In this document: positions 51,811-64,000 of the stretch, one piece after another
How positions within the stretch are numbered: the first letter of the stretch is position 1
How the letters are laid out: each line of letters opens with the position of its first letter
Notes under the pieces: generated by a model
Told to the model about the DNA's origin: nothing
Databases searched by the model: none
Seen by the model: only the letters and a program-made list of their open reading frames with translations
Position numbers and translations under genes: made by a program
From: Straminergon stramineum
Taxonomy: Eukaryota > Streptophyta > Bryopsida > Hypnales > Calliergonaceae
DNA: 64,000 bases
Assembly (NCBI GenBank): GCA_963920665.1
Contig: OY987268.1
Span: 8,868,501-8,932,500 of the forward strand
Direction: 5' to 3'

Positions 51811-52043
51811 TCCTGGGATGACAACTGAAAAGTGGGTCCAGTGGTGGGGTCTGGATGTAAAAGGCCATACGGATAGCATCCGCGCTGGCTCTCTCCGTCT
51901 CTCCGTCCTCTGCCAGCCAGCCCTCCTCCACGCTTCCTCTCTTTTCTGGCTCCCACGACCCTTCGCTTATCCAATTGTCACTAACTGCTGAGGAGCTTCA
52001 TATCTGCGACATCTTCGTTATAAGCTTTGTGCTTGGAGACACC

Positions 52044-54940
52044 ATGGCTGGAACAACAATGTCCGCTCTGACCAACTGCGGGTTGCAGCGCGGCGCCGTG
52101 CACCACAGTCTCGTCACAGGCTCCTTCAAAGCCAACGACGTCTCGGCTTGCAGCGTCTCGTTCCCCGCCATCCATTGCTCTTGTAAGTCAAGCCCCTTTA
52201 CTGACCAGTTGTGTGTGGTGGGTGGGTGTGGGTGGTGGGGTTTTGTCGTAATGGCGTGAATTAGCTTGGGAGGATTTTGCCCTTGCTCATGGACGAGGTA
52301 GAGTCTGAATTGACGGCGTGGTTCTGAGAAAGTGGGCGGACTCGGTTTGGTAAGGAGTGCTGCTCAGGAGACACCTCCCTCCGAAATGTGCGCCTCCGAT
52401 ACCTGTTCTCTCCATAAAACATACATTGGGTGTCTCTTGAGCACAGCTAGGTTTTGCGAATTGATTCTATTCCTCGGTGTTTTCGATGTTTTGGACAAAG
52501 GAATTCCGAAAGTAGCCGCAGCCTGATGTTTCGGATGATCTTTTTAGACTTGTCATTGATTCGAAGAGTGTATCATGAGACTGTAACCTTTAGTATTCGC
52601 TTTGCTTTTGTTATCAATTGTACTTGTGCAGCATTACCAAGGGGTTTTGCTTTTTCTTCTTGTTCACATTTTAGGAGTATTTAGTTATAAAAGACTGCAA
52701 ATTCTGTTTAGTAGTGGCTGATGGACCACATTTATTCCCTAAGTGTCCAAGCTAAAAATAGAAGCAAATTGTCGATTATAGCAACTTCCAAAACATTGGT
52801 TTCTATAGTTCAAAATGTAAGGTATGATATTCTCGATTGGGTCATCTCTTTTTATCTTCCTTGAAACTTCTTAAAGAACCTTCTTGAAATAGCTCATTGC
52901 AACTCCTAAAGTTCTGGAAACAGACACTTTGGGTCATCTGAGCACTTATGGGGTAGAAAAGAAAAAGATGGTTTTAGAAGATTGAATCACAATGAGAAGT
53001 GACGACCGAGCATTTTAAGGATTCATAAAGTCTTTGGTCATTCCTGCTGCGGTATTGAGTTCAATACAGCTACTTCTGTTGTAGTAACTACACTGAATTT
53101 TATTTACGACTGTATGGACAGATTAGCTAATTCCTCTGTATGTGACACGTGTTCCCTCTTCTTCTGACATTTTCCTTTGACCTATTAATTCTCGTCTGAC
53201 GTGGGTGCACTGGGGACTATCACATTGTGGCAGGGGAAGGCCGGGATTCAAGGGAGACAGTTTCGACCTCCGAAACTTTAAGGAATGCTGCTTGCGGACT
53301 TTGTTTGTCTCTCACCTTGGCAACCGCATTGCCATCGTTTGCTGCTCAAAGTAGCCAGGTATTTCAGAGATTTGCCTTTTTGTAAGGATTCATAAAGCAA
53401 TTTTTTTGTCCCTCAAAGCGTAGGTACGTCCATGAGACACTACATTAAGTACACCATTAAGTACACTGGACCTCAGGAATTACTTGAGGCCACAAGAATG
53501 TACTTTGTCAGTTTTGTGTGGTGCTCTTGACCATCTTGAATGCTGAAAAAGTAGCTTCCAAACTTTTTGGATATAATTTTTGTGGGAAAACATTCAATTT
53601 TCACCCACTGCAATTGAACACCCTACAGTAGAGTAGTAGAAAACTTATTATTCTAAAACAGTTTATGGCAGTTTCTAACGTAAACCGTGCCAATTGTATC
53701 ACGGCTAGGTTTTCTAGTATATCTATCAGGTAGATTTCCTACGAATGAGAATTCTTAATCTCCGTACATATCATCAGTGATTTGGGCATTGAATTACATG
53801 GAGGCCAAGTTAGAAGCTTTGGTGTTTTGAAGATAGGATGCCATTACTGTCACTATCTTGCAATTGTATCTCATCAGCGTGTTTGGCATGGATTGACAAA
53901 GAGACCAGATTCTCCAATTGATCGCTGTTGTGTCTTGAATATAGGATGTCATCCCGGCTCTCTTGTATGTTGACCTCTGAGACTGACTTTTGAGTTGCTG
54001 GTGTGGTGATGTTTCGTTCAGGTAAGGCTGCCCCCCCTGTCCAATGACCCAGACCGTTGCATAAGAGCGTTCATAGGGAATACCATCGGCCAAGCCAACG
54101 GCGTGGCGGACAAGGTACTTGACCTTCGAAAGTGCGACTTCACCAATGACGTGACCAACTTGAAGGGAAAGACGTTGTCCTCTGCTCTCATGTCAGATGC
54201 CAAGTTTGATGGCGCAGACCTGACCGAAGTCGTCATGTCCAAGGCTTACGCCGTGGGAGCCAGCTTCAAAGGTATATTGTTCTCCTGCACACGGTGATTA
54301 GACTCTGCTTGTGAGTTTGTTCATTGCTACACCGTTTCCTCTATTTAGTGTCACCCATGACTTACTGTGCCAACAAATAGCATGCCCTTCTGGAAATGAG
54401 TTTTTTTCGTAGAATAGGGACCACATGAGCTTGGTTTAGCCCAGGGACCAGCATCCAAAGAGAAGCATTTGAATCAATCAGTCGATCAACAAGTAGCTTG
54501 GGAGCTTGTTATTACTGTTTTCTTTGCTGAATGGTGTTCTACTCTTTTCGATACAGTGATACACAAATTTATGGTGTTTAATTAGCACTTAACCTGAAAA
54601 ATTGTGTATCATACACTAAATAGAATGAATGACGAAGTGTTCACATCTCCAATTACACTGCATCTGGTAGTCTGCAATACTTGAGCTAATAAGATTGTGG
54701 TAATTTTTTCTAGGTGCCAATTTCAGGAACGCAGTCGTTGACAGAGTTGCATTCGACAAGTCGGATATGCAAGGTGTACAGTTCATTAACACTGTGCTAT
54801 CAGGATCCACTTTTGATGGGGCTAACCTGGAGGGGGCTTCATTTGAAAATGCTCTTATTGGTTACGTGGATATCCAGAAGTTGTGTAGGAATCCTACACT
54901 TCCAGAGGAAAGCCGGATTGATTTGGCTTGCAAGCCTTGA
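52044..54940 (+). CDS. Thylakoid lumen pentapeptide-repeat protein (TL17 / 17.4 kDa type)
   Basis: Four exons: 52044-52182, 53234-53358, 54022-54271, 54714-54940, all GT-AG with consistent phases, giving 246 aa. The N-terminus is a chloroplast transit region rich in Ser/Thr/Ala. Around residues 65-87 a hydrophobic lumen-targeting segment (AACGLCLSLTLATALPSFA) ends in an AxA-like site. I see no twin arginine directly before it. The mature part starts near QVRLPPLSNDPDRCI. From about residue 130 it carries A(D/N/K)LxF-type pentapeptides (AKFDGADLTE, GANFRNAV, STFDGANLEGASFENA), which fold as a right-handed beta-helix. The C-terminus DIQKLCRNPTLPEESR matches the conserved tail of plant TL17. The exact function of this lumen protein is not known. 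No breaks were seen. Confidence 0.95.
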
Positions 54941-57900
54941 TCCGTTTTGCACAAGAGGAGATATCCTCGAAGTATGTTGTTGCGACTTCAGTTTTTTCAT
55001 TTACCACAATTTGGCGACAAAGCACAAAGGTGTTAAATTAGACCAGGAGAAGCGAGAAATTTGCTTGTTTAGGGATTTTGTCTGCTCATGAAACCCCGCA
55101 GGAGGGACGTTTGCACATACAGCACGAATTGTTCCAAGGATTTTTAGTGGTATGACAGAATGGAGACCACAGATCTGTGTTTTTCATCTGTTTGGGCGAA
55201 AATTTGTAATTTGAGCAGTATTCTTTAGTATGTATGATGGTTTTGAACGTGTGCAAATGTGTATTTGATGGCAGTCCTGCCTAACAACACGCTACATTTG
55301 TCTAAGGTTATCACGCCGAATTCAAACAGGTACCTTGAATGAACACTGGACAATCTGTGATGATGAGTACATATTTGAGAATGTACACTATATTGTCCCC
55401 TAGAATTCCTTTCCAATTTGCATCTTGAGAAGAAAAAAATGCACAAAGTTACTGTGTTGAGATTTCTGAAAGACCAAAAAACTGTGAGTAATGACAATTG
55501 TAAATGTAAGATCTCAAGCACACCTTCACGGAGAGCACATGGACATGACAAGTTTTAAACTCAAATTCTTTACCATTTGCAAAATCTTCTAGCTTTTAAC
55601 TGTAGGGAGATGCAACCCCCATGACCAAGGTAGCCACCAAAATACTACAATTCTTGGATCAATATATACATTATTTGCTTCTACAATTAACCCTAGAATG
55701 CTAGGCTGGTGACCGTGGAAATCAGGCATTTTGGAACTGTGTGACATCATCCACTTTAAAAAAAACAAAAATACTCGTTGGCAATCAAACTACTATAGAA
55801 GTTCTCCCCTTTCCACCCATCATTCTGAGGATGAATAGTTGCAATTTTGTCCTATAGAGGAGAATTCCTTGACATTCATTGGACAAAAAACATCCACAAC
55901 ATCATTTAGGGGTTAATAGTAAAGTCATCCATCATCCATCATACCTATTAGGTCCGCAAGTGCCCTTCGAAAGTAAGTAGAAAGTATTTTTTTTCCACCT
56001 CATGCCCATGGGTCTTTATCAACTTCAAAATTTGATGAACATGAGAAGATGTGAAATTCACTTTGTCTTTCAATATAATGTATAGTCCGGTACAATAATC
56101 TTACAACTAGCCATTTTGAGACATTCAAATTTTCTTTTACAATATAGAGTATAGTTGGTAGATTTTGGTAAATATAATTATCATTGCATCCTTATGCAAT
56201 CCTACTGAAGCCTACCAAATTTCAGTCTTAATAAAACCAAAATTCCATTTTCGGTGAATTTTTTAAGTCAATTTCCATGGATTTATATGATATTTCAATG
56301 CAAGCAATTGGTGGTGAATTTTTAAGTTTAACTATGGATATATATAGGGAACGTACGTATGCACATCTTTCCCTAGGCAAGTGCTCCAAAAAAGTTTTAC
56401 AATTCTTTCTATAGAGATTTCAATGTTGGAGTTACAATGTCCAAACGTTGTAAAAATAGATATCTCTTTATTGTAATTAGATTTTCTATTTCCCACTCCT
56501 TAACTAATTTGGTATATTTCAACATGATGGTACAATCATTTTGCCAAAATTTAGTTTAAAATATAGAGATATCTATTTCACAAAGTTCAATCATATGAAG
56601 GTTCATTTTGAACCCTTATTAGGTGCTTATATTTATGTTACTTAATAGGGTATTTTTTATTATGAAAGATGTACATATAGATGTAAGTTCCCTACATATC
56701 TTTGCAATTGAATTTTAAAAAAATCATTGATAATTGCTTGCAAAAATTATTTTATAAAATCATGAAAATTGGCTTTTAAAATGCACCAAAAATGAAGTTG
56801 TTTTTTAAGTTCAAATTTGGTATGTTTGAATGGGATTGTGTGAGAGTTGAATGTTAATTATGCAAGATGAAAAATTCCAATTCTTTTCTACACTATGCAA
56901 GAAAATGTGCACGGCAAAATAGTCAGTTTGTAAGGTTTTTGTACCCAACTCTACATACTTAGGGTTGAAAACTAGAACCAGTCATCAAAATTTGAATTAA
57001 CTTTGTGAAAACTTATACACCTTACATCACTATAATCTTGGTGTAATGATAAAACATTCAAAACAACAAGAAATTCATCAAGATTTTTAAATGCCTTTTT
57101 CAACAATCTAATGGTGGATTGTTGTATTCATAACAATATAAAATAGGAGGGAAATAATTGTAAAAAAATTATAAAAAAATTATTTAATGTCTAAAAGATG
57201 ATTTTTTTTGCAAATGCCTTCAAGGAGCAATGGCCTCAAGTACCAAAGAAACTGCCAACTTGCAATTCTTCACAATAAATTGAATTTGCGAGACTAAATC
57301 AATCAAAAAAAAATATTGAAAATGCATTGAAATCACATGGGCACCCAAATTATATTCTTAGATTTTTGTAGAACATTACATCCAAAAATATAAATTTCCT
57401 ACTCGAGCAAGTCAAAGTCAAACAACAATATATGTAAAACCAAATCCTCAAAAACCACAATTTCGTTACAAATAATTTTAGAGGTCCCAACTTGGGTTCA
57501 TTTTAGGTCATCTTCCACATAATTTGAACCCTTATAAATTTTGCATATAATTTTTTTAATAATTTTTTTACTCGTGAAAAAATCTCCTTATAATTATCAA
57601 CAAGAGAAAAAATTGGCCATTCTATTAATAAAAGATGTATCCAATGCTTGCAATATAAATTAGGTGTACTCAATATATTGTGACTGCATATACACAATAA
57701 ATAGTAACTTTTTTAAAGAATGCAAAAGGACCTTTGAGACATTTCTAATATTAGAATGTATTTTGTGGTGTTTATCCATATTATCTAAAATTGTACAAGT
57801 AAACTTTAGTTTTGGATCTCTTTGTGCTATGAGTGACAATCAATTAAAGAATTTGAAATGTTGAGATTCTGCAATGTTGAAATTTTCAAATCTTCAATTT

Positions 57901-60404
57901 TTTTAAGTTGTGAACATAAATTTAGAAACAAATAATATTTAAAGAAAAAATTTGGAATATATAGACTGAAATTTTGAAGCATATATTTTGGAATTTAGAA
58001 TTTGGAAATTTTACTTTTTGGAAGTATGTGAATTTACAAAGAATTGAATTTATTAGTTTCTAAGATTAAAAAAATTAATTAATTTGTAAATTTGTAATGT
58101 ATAAACTTGTAAATTTTTATATTACAAAAATAGAGGATTTAACATTCAGCAAAAGCGATTGAGTGGAGTTCAACAAGCTAGCAACTTAAATCACTGTAAA
58201 TTCCTAACACATCATAAACAACCATAAACAACTAAATTCCTAACACATCATAGATTGAAGCCTTAGAGTCATATGCATTCTGTATGTACAAATAGAAAAG
58301 ACATAATGGGTGCCAAAGAATTGCGACACCAAAGTTATGGAACTTTGGTCAAACAAATAGGCTTCAAAATTTCTTAGTTTCACTTGTGTTGTTTTACAAA
58401 AAAGATAGCATGCACCTCACCCTCAAAAAGATCCTATGTTAGTTCAATATTTGACAAAAGGGACCCTATATAAGAGTGCATAAACCAACTCTAACCTAGA
58501 ATTATTATGACAGTTAATCTTCAACTTGAAAAGTCACAAAAAATATCCATTTAAATTTTAAAATATATTATATGCATTTATAGAGCGCAACAATTGACAC
58601 TACAATATGAATGAAAATTTTGAATATCTTTTTATGAATAGAAGATTGTGAAAAAATATGATAGACAATTTTTTATGAATTTTTGAAGTGTTATGGTCAA
58701 CTACCCAATAGAAGTGCTGGAAGCTCCACACACAAGTAGTAAAAAGATATAAAGTGCATTCAATGTGGTCATATCACTCAACCAAAATGATTATAAGTTT
58801 TCTACTAATGATCACGAATCATTGCATGAAAATAGCTAAGTCTTACTTCCAAAAAGTAGAAGTTGCTATTGTTGTCACTAACTCACTTCCTTACTATCAC
58901 TCAAAGTTTTTATTGTGACCATTGTTCATCCCATTGTGGTCCACAACTCAAGTATGTTTGCTTCAAGAATCATCTTTCTTGTAGGTCCATTCATAGCTAC
59001 CTAGAATGGACAAAAATTTTAAACAATTTTTAATAACTTATATTTTGCATGTATAGAAGGGCAAGAGATATTCTACAATATAGTCTACTATTCTCCTCTC
59101 AATTCTCCATGGCATCAAAATTGGAATGCTAGAATCTTAAAATCTTAAAATTCATATAGTTGTAATTTTTTATTTTTTATTTAGAGATTTATTAAATTTG
59201 GAAGTTGTAGATTATAAATATCAAAATTTATAAATAGAAAATCCATAAATTTGATAATTGAAGAGAAAATTAATGCTCTAAATTTGTGAATAGGAAATTC
59301 ATAAATTTTAAGTTACTTGCAATGAAACAGTTTTTACCATTAACTCTTTAACATTTTAAAGAAGTGCGAATAGTAAAAATTGTTACCTAGAAATTGGGTG
59401 GGTTCAAGGAGTTGAATATTTAAATTACAAGTTCCTAATTATAAGCCTAGATTACCCTTATATCACAAGAATTCCTTCTTCAATTATCATACAAAAACAT
59501 CTTCAATTGCAATATCATGTAGGTGTATTATTCTTTATAAAAAAAATGTTAAATGTCTCATTTCAAAGAAAACTAATTCTCCATAGGAGAAGGACCTTAA
59601 TATTGAATATCTTACTTTATCAATCATTTAAAATATATTAATAATCAACTTAATCGAATTACTTAGGTATTTGTATGGAAGATTGACTCCACTTGTATAT
59701 AAAAATAATCAATTTTGACATTTTAATGTCCTATTAATTGTTGCATTTTGAGCACGCTAAAACTATAATATTCCTGAAGATAGTATAGTTTTTGTCCCTA
59801 CCAACAAAAACAAGTATGCGTTCCTAGTATCCCACATACTTCCTTTCATTTAAAATCTTTCTATGAAATTGGTCACTCTAGCCACACATTCCTTGTTGAA
59901 TCCCTTTATTCCTTGTTCAATCCTTACATTGGTATTTATGTTTGAAAAGGCCCCCCACTAACAAGGTAGGAACTAGGCCAGTCTAACAATTTGCCCATTT
60001 TGAGCCGTTATAAATGGCTCTATTATTGTCATGCATTCAATTCAAATTTTAAATTCTTTATTCTTCAGTGATTGAAGTTTGAGTCACTAATTTATGCATA
60101 GTAGACACACTCAAAGTCTCAAATGGCATTAACAAAGTGAGTAAGTGACCACAATAGGTACTCCTATCTTTGGAATGTAAATGAATATGTAAGACCTTTT
60201 GTTGTGTCTGTTTTAAGGAATTTCCCTAACCATTTGAAGTGAGAAATATGACAATGATAAATGCACTACCTACATATGTTGTTTTCTAGAGGGTCAAACA
60301 CTCTTTTGAACATAACACTTCAAAAATTCATAACAAATTACTTTGTCAAAAAAATTCAACCTTGGGGACTACTATTCTAATACCTTTCACATGAGTTCTT
60401 ATAT
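54941..60404. other. TL17 3' flank, then AT-rich intergenic DNA
   Basis: About 54941-55550 keeps gene-like composition and should include the 3'UTR. Beyond about 55750 the DNA is AT-rich and CpG-poor, with no supported gene. A possible small TTAA-type element at 55691-55912 is listed separately. Confidence 0.5.
55691..55912. mobile_element. Possible short TTAA-type element
   Basis: TTAA at 55687-55690 is followed by CCCTAGAATG, and CATTTAGGGG is followed by TTAA at 55913-55916. The termini match over about 10 bp with one indel. At 222 bp it would be the smallest member, and its interior does not obviously match the others. Confidence 0.4.
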
Positions 60405-60524
60405 CCCCACAATGGACTCATTCAACCATGCATAACATATGTAAAGTCAAGAATGTTTTGATGCAAAGTCTCATGCATAGTTTACATTGACTGGAGCTCG
60501 AGAAGTAAATGAGCATTTGTTATT
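60405..60524. repeat. Direct repeat with 63882-64000
   Basis: The phrase from 'accatgcata' through 'tttacattgactggagct', then 'gagcatttgttattgagt', recurs at 63882-64000 in the same orientation with few differences. The second copy is cut by the window end, so the duplicated unit is probably longer. Confidence 0.7.
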
Positions 60525-60848
60525 GAGTCAGCAATTTTTTTCTGAAATTTAACACAAATGAAAGAAAATCCATTGCCAACGAAAAAAAGGACAGAGTAAT
60601 GTACAAGCTACCCTCATTGGCCTGCCGTCACTGAGCACTTTGAATATTTTACCAATTTGTACCCACCTGCATATCTTCCAAATTCCAGCATCTCATGTAA
60701 GTTAGGCTCTGTTTTCTTTGAATAGCAGATTCCCAACCGACTAGAAAAGAGAGAAGGAATTCCATCCTTTTCTTTGAGAACATTCACTGCCAAATTGAGG
60801 TCATAGATCGTTGCTAGAAAATAGATCTCTAACTTACACATCAATCGG

Positions 60849-60910
60849 TCACTCTTCTTTCACGGATGTGAAACAGTCAAGCTCATCAGCTGCTACCACC
60901 TCAATCGGCC
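60849..60910 (-). pseudogene. Possible terminal exon of an unidentified gene
   Basis: On the minus strand a good acceptor (TTGCAG) is followed by an open stretch ending PIEVVAADELDCFTSVKEE and a stop at 60851-60849. It lies in a CpG-containing patch in otherwise AT-rich DNA. Spliced straight to the exon-like block at 61251-61340 in that block's frame, it would read GRLRW and stop instead, so an intervening exon or another frame would be needed. No family is recognised. Confidence 0.25.
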
Positions 60911-61250
60911 CTGCAAGAATGGCCAGGGTGAATTGAACTTGAACTTACCTTATAACATGGTGTAAGTAATTGCGTAGGATGGCCGAAAGTGTCCCACCTC
61001 TCACAATAAACTCCACATTCTTCACACTGAAATTTTGTCTACTTCCCAATCAAACTGAGTCCCCAACTACTCTGAAATTTGTGCAACAACAAATCCCAAT
61101 TGCCACCAATTATTCCCTGGACTATTTTTGATTCCTACATTACATTAAAATTCGTGGTTCAATAGTAGAGACAGTTCTTATTAGAACACAGGCAGAATAT
61201 GGACAAGCTACCTTATCATTATTATTAGAGGTTCGTCTGTAGTGCTGTAC

Positions 61251-61340
61251 CTTGCGGTCCTGCTTCTCGAAAGCAGGAAGCAGGAATGCCGCCGGGGTGC
61301 AATGCGTCAAAGCAACCTTCAAAATGGAAAGCTTCTTTTC
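61251..61340 (-). pseudogene. Exon-like block in the left arm, damaged copy in the right arm
   Basis: On the minus strand TTCAG| precedes a 90-bp phase-0 block that encodes THCTPAAFLLPAFEKQDRK near its end and is followed by |GTACAG. The right arm carries the same peptide (THCTPAAFLLLAFEKQDRK), but the donor is changed to TTACAG and the acceptor side is missing. The left copy therefore appears to be the original. The protein family is not recognised. Confidence 0.4.
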
Positions 61341-61559
61341 CTGAACTAAGTTAAACTTGGTTGGGACTTGGGAGTCGGGAAAGGATGGAAAAAGGAGGCG
61401 TGGGAAAGTGCGATACCTTACGTTACCCGATGATTCCACAGACAGACAGTACCGTAAATGAACGTTGCGTCGGGGAACTATACTTCAATTTACTGAACTT
61501 GTGGATTGCTTCAAACAGTCCAACTTGTCATTTGACATTTTGACTGTCAAACTGAATTT

Positions 61560-61970
61560 GAGTTGAGCTTACTTCGCGAGTTGGATTGCCGGTTTCTAAG
61601 TTTAACTTATTCCGTGTGGCGCAGTGTCCAAGAGAGCACCTGCCATGTCTGGCGCATTCTTGCCGGGCCACGGTGAATTGACCCGGTCCCTCATTGCCCC
61701 GAAATGGATGTGGATAGACGAGATGAGGGGTCCATTTGTTGTCCGTCAGCCTCCGCTCCTCTCCAGCGACCTCTTCGCTGAGCCCTCCCTCCCTCCCTCT
61801 GACCTGCCCTCCTTCCTGCTTGCGACATGCCCCCTCTCCGACCTCCTTCCAGCGCACTTTCCCGCTTTTGCTTTGAACCTCGCCGCAATTTTCTTGTTGT
61901 TTCGACACTGCACCCCCTCCCAATCACGGAATGTTCCTCATCATTTTTCTCCAAAGGTTTGAATTCTTGC
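61560..61970. other. GC-rich, promoter/leader-like core of the inverted repeat
   Basis: This stretch has CCTCC/CTCC runs and a CpG density like the leaders of psaE, TL17 and the large gene. Open frames on both strands (112-131 codons) are low-complexity and probably spurious. It may be a displaced promoter and 5'UTR of a former gene. Confidence 0.35.
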
Positions 61971-62755
61971 TTTTTGATGTTTGATTTCATGATTGAAGAG
62001 TTCTTCAAATCTTGTTGGAACTCTATGAATTATGAATCTAGAGCTTTGTATTGGTAGAAGTAGGATCTGGATTTTTTTGGAAAACCACTCTTAAAATAGG
62101 AACATTCCTTTAAAAATTTTGAAGGTTGCTTTGACGCACTGCACCCCGGCGGCATTCCTGCTCCTTGCTTTTGAGAAGCAGGACCGCAAGTTACAGTACT
62201 ACAGACGAACCTCTAATAATAATAATAAGGTAGCCTGTGCATATTCTGCTCGTGTTCTAATAAGAACTGTCTCTACTATTGAACCACGAATTGTAATGTA
62301 GGAATTAAAAATAGTCCAAGGATGAATTGGTGGCAATTGGGATTTATTGTTGCACAAATTTCAGAGTAGTTGGGGACTAAGTTTGATTGGGAAGTAGACA
62401 AAATTTCAGTGTGAAGAATGTGGAGTTTATTATGAGGGGTGGGACACTTTCAGCCATCCTAGGCAATTACTTACACCATGTTGTTCAATTTTATTAAGGT
62501 TTGTACACCTTCATTTAGGGACTCCCATTTGTACCATTGATTGAACAATTGTTTGACATTTAATGGCAATTATATCTATAGTCTTCAATAGCACCCTATT
62601 GTTGTGAGCTTTAGAAAAAACTATCTAATTCAATTTAAGTCTAAAAATTACAAATCAAATTGTGATGGATGTGTCTCCCTCTCTTCATTCCTTGAACAAT
62701 TGATAGAAAATGCTTTGATTTGCATAGAAGAGATCCTAAGCCAATACGCTCTTAT

Positions 62756-63332
62756 CCCCCAAAGGACCAAGTGTTTGTTCAACGTACACAAGAAATCTCG
62801 GGTAGGTTCATACGAAGTCATTTTGGGTCGGATGTACATGAAATTTGGACATGATGTGTAACTATGTACCCCTTTCTTGGAAATCTAATTATTTTCCGAT
62901 CACATGCCCATATCAAAAGTTATGATGCCCTAAACTTTACGGGCAGCTTAGGCAGCTTTAGGTAGCATGTGCAAAATTCTTCCTATGATTTTGAAATTTG
63001 GTGGGTATGTAGCTTACATGATACTAGATGCAAATGTAAAAAAAATAACCATTTTTATTGTAAGAATCTCATTCTAGAAGGAGTTAAAGTTTGCAGGCCC
63101 TTTGGGCAAGGTTGGAAAAAAACTTTTTCACTTAACTTCAAAAGTTATAATCTTTCAATCCTTGTGGTCAAAGTTTCTAAAAAAATTTCCATGTGTTCCC
63201 AAAGAAGTCTAGTACGAATTTTTATGGTTGAATTTTGAAAAAAACAAACTTTTTTTCATTTTTTTCATGCTGCCCTAAAAAGTGGCAGTTTTTGACAATT
63301 TCTGCCCTAAGTGTGCCTCAGTCCTTTAGGGG
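62756..63332. mobile_element. TTAA-type MITE, diverged copy
   Basis: It begins CCCCCAAAGGACCAAGTG after TTAT (62752-62755) and ends CAGTCCTTTAGGGG before TTAA (63333-63336). The termini match those of 20879-21803. It has 577 bp of diverged non-coding interior, including 'gggcagc' phrases seen in the other members. Confidence 0.68.
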
Positions 63333-63800
63333 TTAAATGGTTGGTTTCTGCCTGTCCTACCTTACATGTGCTACAAGTAGGAAGTAGAAGATTTCTAACA
63401 CACACAACCTTAGGGATGATCAAATTTGAAATTTTTGAAATCTATTTGGAATCAAAGAACCGAAGTTAGGAAAAAGAGGTCATGATATATAAAGTAACAA
63501 CCCAAAACAAGAAGCAAGTGTGGGAAAAAAATTAAACACCTCCTAAAAAGACTCATACCACTCCTTCAAACAACTAGTATATTTGTTTAGGACGATCTAT
63601 TGCAAAAAGACCAACCTTCCTCACAACTTTGCAACATAAGTATAGGGAATTTCTTTTGTATTTTAAACTAAATTTTGCCAAATCCATCCAAATGAGGGTT
63701 TGATATTCGCCTACTTTTTCTTATTATAATAAACTATAAAACACAAATAGAAAATTACAATTAAAAATAGTAGAAACCAAGGTCTGTATCTATCTTACAG

Positions 63801-63854
63801 ACAATTGCCAAGGATGGTGAGGCTCTAAAGGAAAGCCTTACTGATCCCCCAAGG
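63801..63854 (+). other. Candidate 54-bp internal exon at the window edge
   Basis: CTTACAG| precedes 54 bases in one open frame (TIAKDGEALKESLTDPPR), followed by |GTAAGT, a perfect plant donor. The length is a multiple of three and GC is higher than the surroundings. It may belong to a gene beyond the right edge or be a fragment. The product is not recognised. Confidence 0.35.
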
Positions 63855-63881
63855 GTAAGTAAAAAACCTCACAAAAGTTGA

Positions 63882-64000
63882 TTCCCTGCAATTGACACAT
63901 TCTACCATGCATAATTATGCAAAGTTCTGATGCAAAGCCTCATGCACAATTTACATTGACTGGAGCTAGAGAAGATGAATAAGCATTTGTCATTGAGTGA
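63882..64000. repeat. Second copy of the direct repeat (cut by the window end)
   Basis: It matches 60405-60524 in the same orientation, directly downstream of the candidate exon. Confidence 0.7.

Larger units (their letters stand above)
60954..62482. repeat. 1.5-kb inverted repeat around a GC-rich core
   Basis: The left arm at 60954-61325 and right arm at 62115-62482 are reverse complements with scattered differences. The outer ends share AACATGGTGTAAGTAATTGC and the inner ends share ATTTTGAAGGTTGC. The 789-bp spacer is richer in GC and CpG than anything within 5 kb. The arms include an exon-like block. No clean target duplication is found outside the arms. It is either an inverted gene-fragment duplication or a long-TIR transposon that captured genic DNA. 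Confidence 0.75.

Noticed and set aside
61528..62008. Long low-complexity frames on both strands of the GC-rich core
   Set aside because: CCTCC-type runs create open frames by composition. No conserved motif is seen in either direction.

Overview
The window is nuclear DNA of a land plant. Introns are short (about 60-900 bp), and codon use in the genes is mixed. Four intron-containing genes lie in GC-moderate, CpG-retaining islands, separated by very AT-rich, repeat-filled DNA. Gene structure and protein sequences fit a non-seed plant; I favour a bryophyte, probably a moss, but cannot prove it from the sequence.

Layout: 1-5525 is AT-rich DNA with two families of small transposons. 5526-14600 is a gene island. 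It holds psaE (photosystem I subunit IV, minus strand, two exons) and, head to head with it, a plastid-type adenylosuccinate lyase gene (plus strand, ten coding exons plus a 5'UTR intron). 14600-41600 is a gene-poor block of about 27 kb. It contains nested MITEs of three families, a probable solo LTR, a decayed transposase fragment and a 421-bp-arm inverted repeat that carries a broken zinc-finger reading frame. 41600-55000 is a second gene island. It holds a fifteen-coding-exon gene for a 1379-aa plant-specific basic, low-complexity nuclear-type protein (family of Arabidopsis At4g29790/At2g19390) and a four-exon thylakoid-lumen pentapeptide-repeat gene (TL17 type). 55000-64000 is again AT-rich. 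It includes a 1.5-kb inverted repeat around a GC-rich, gene-like core and exon-like fragments near the right edge.

How the genes relate: psaE and TL17 both encode plastid photosynthesis or thylakoid proteins. Adenylosuccinate lyase serves plastid purine synthesis. The large gene is nuclear. They are not an operon, and their proximity looks incidental. All splice junctions of the four genes were followed base by base and keep frame throughout, so the four models are strong.

The most notable material is in the repeats. First, a family of non-autonomous elements begins CCCCTAAA, ends TTTAGGGG and is flanked by TTAA, as in the piggyBac superfamily. It includes one nested insertion with a matching empty site elsewhere in the window, and a decayed Cys-rich C-terminus of piggyBac-like shape is also present. 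Second, a Mutator-like MITE has clear 9-10 bp target duplications, and one copy carries another MITE with no visible target duplication. Third, an almost perfect palindrome contains a RING-like zinc-finger frame interrupted by three stops.
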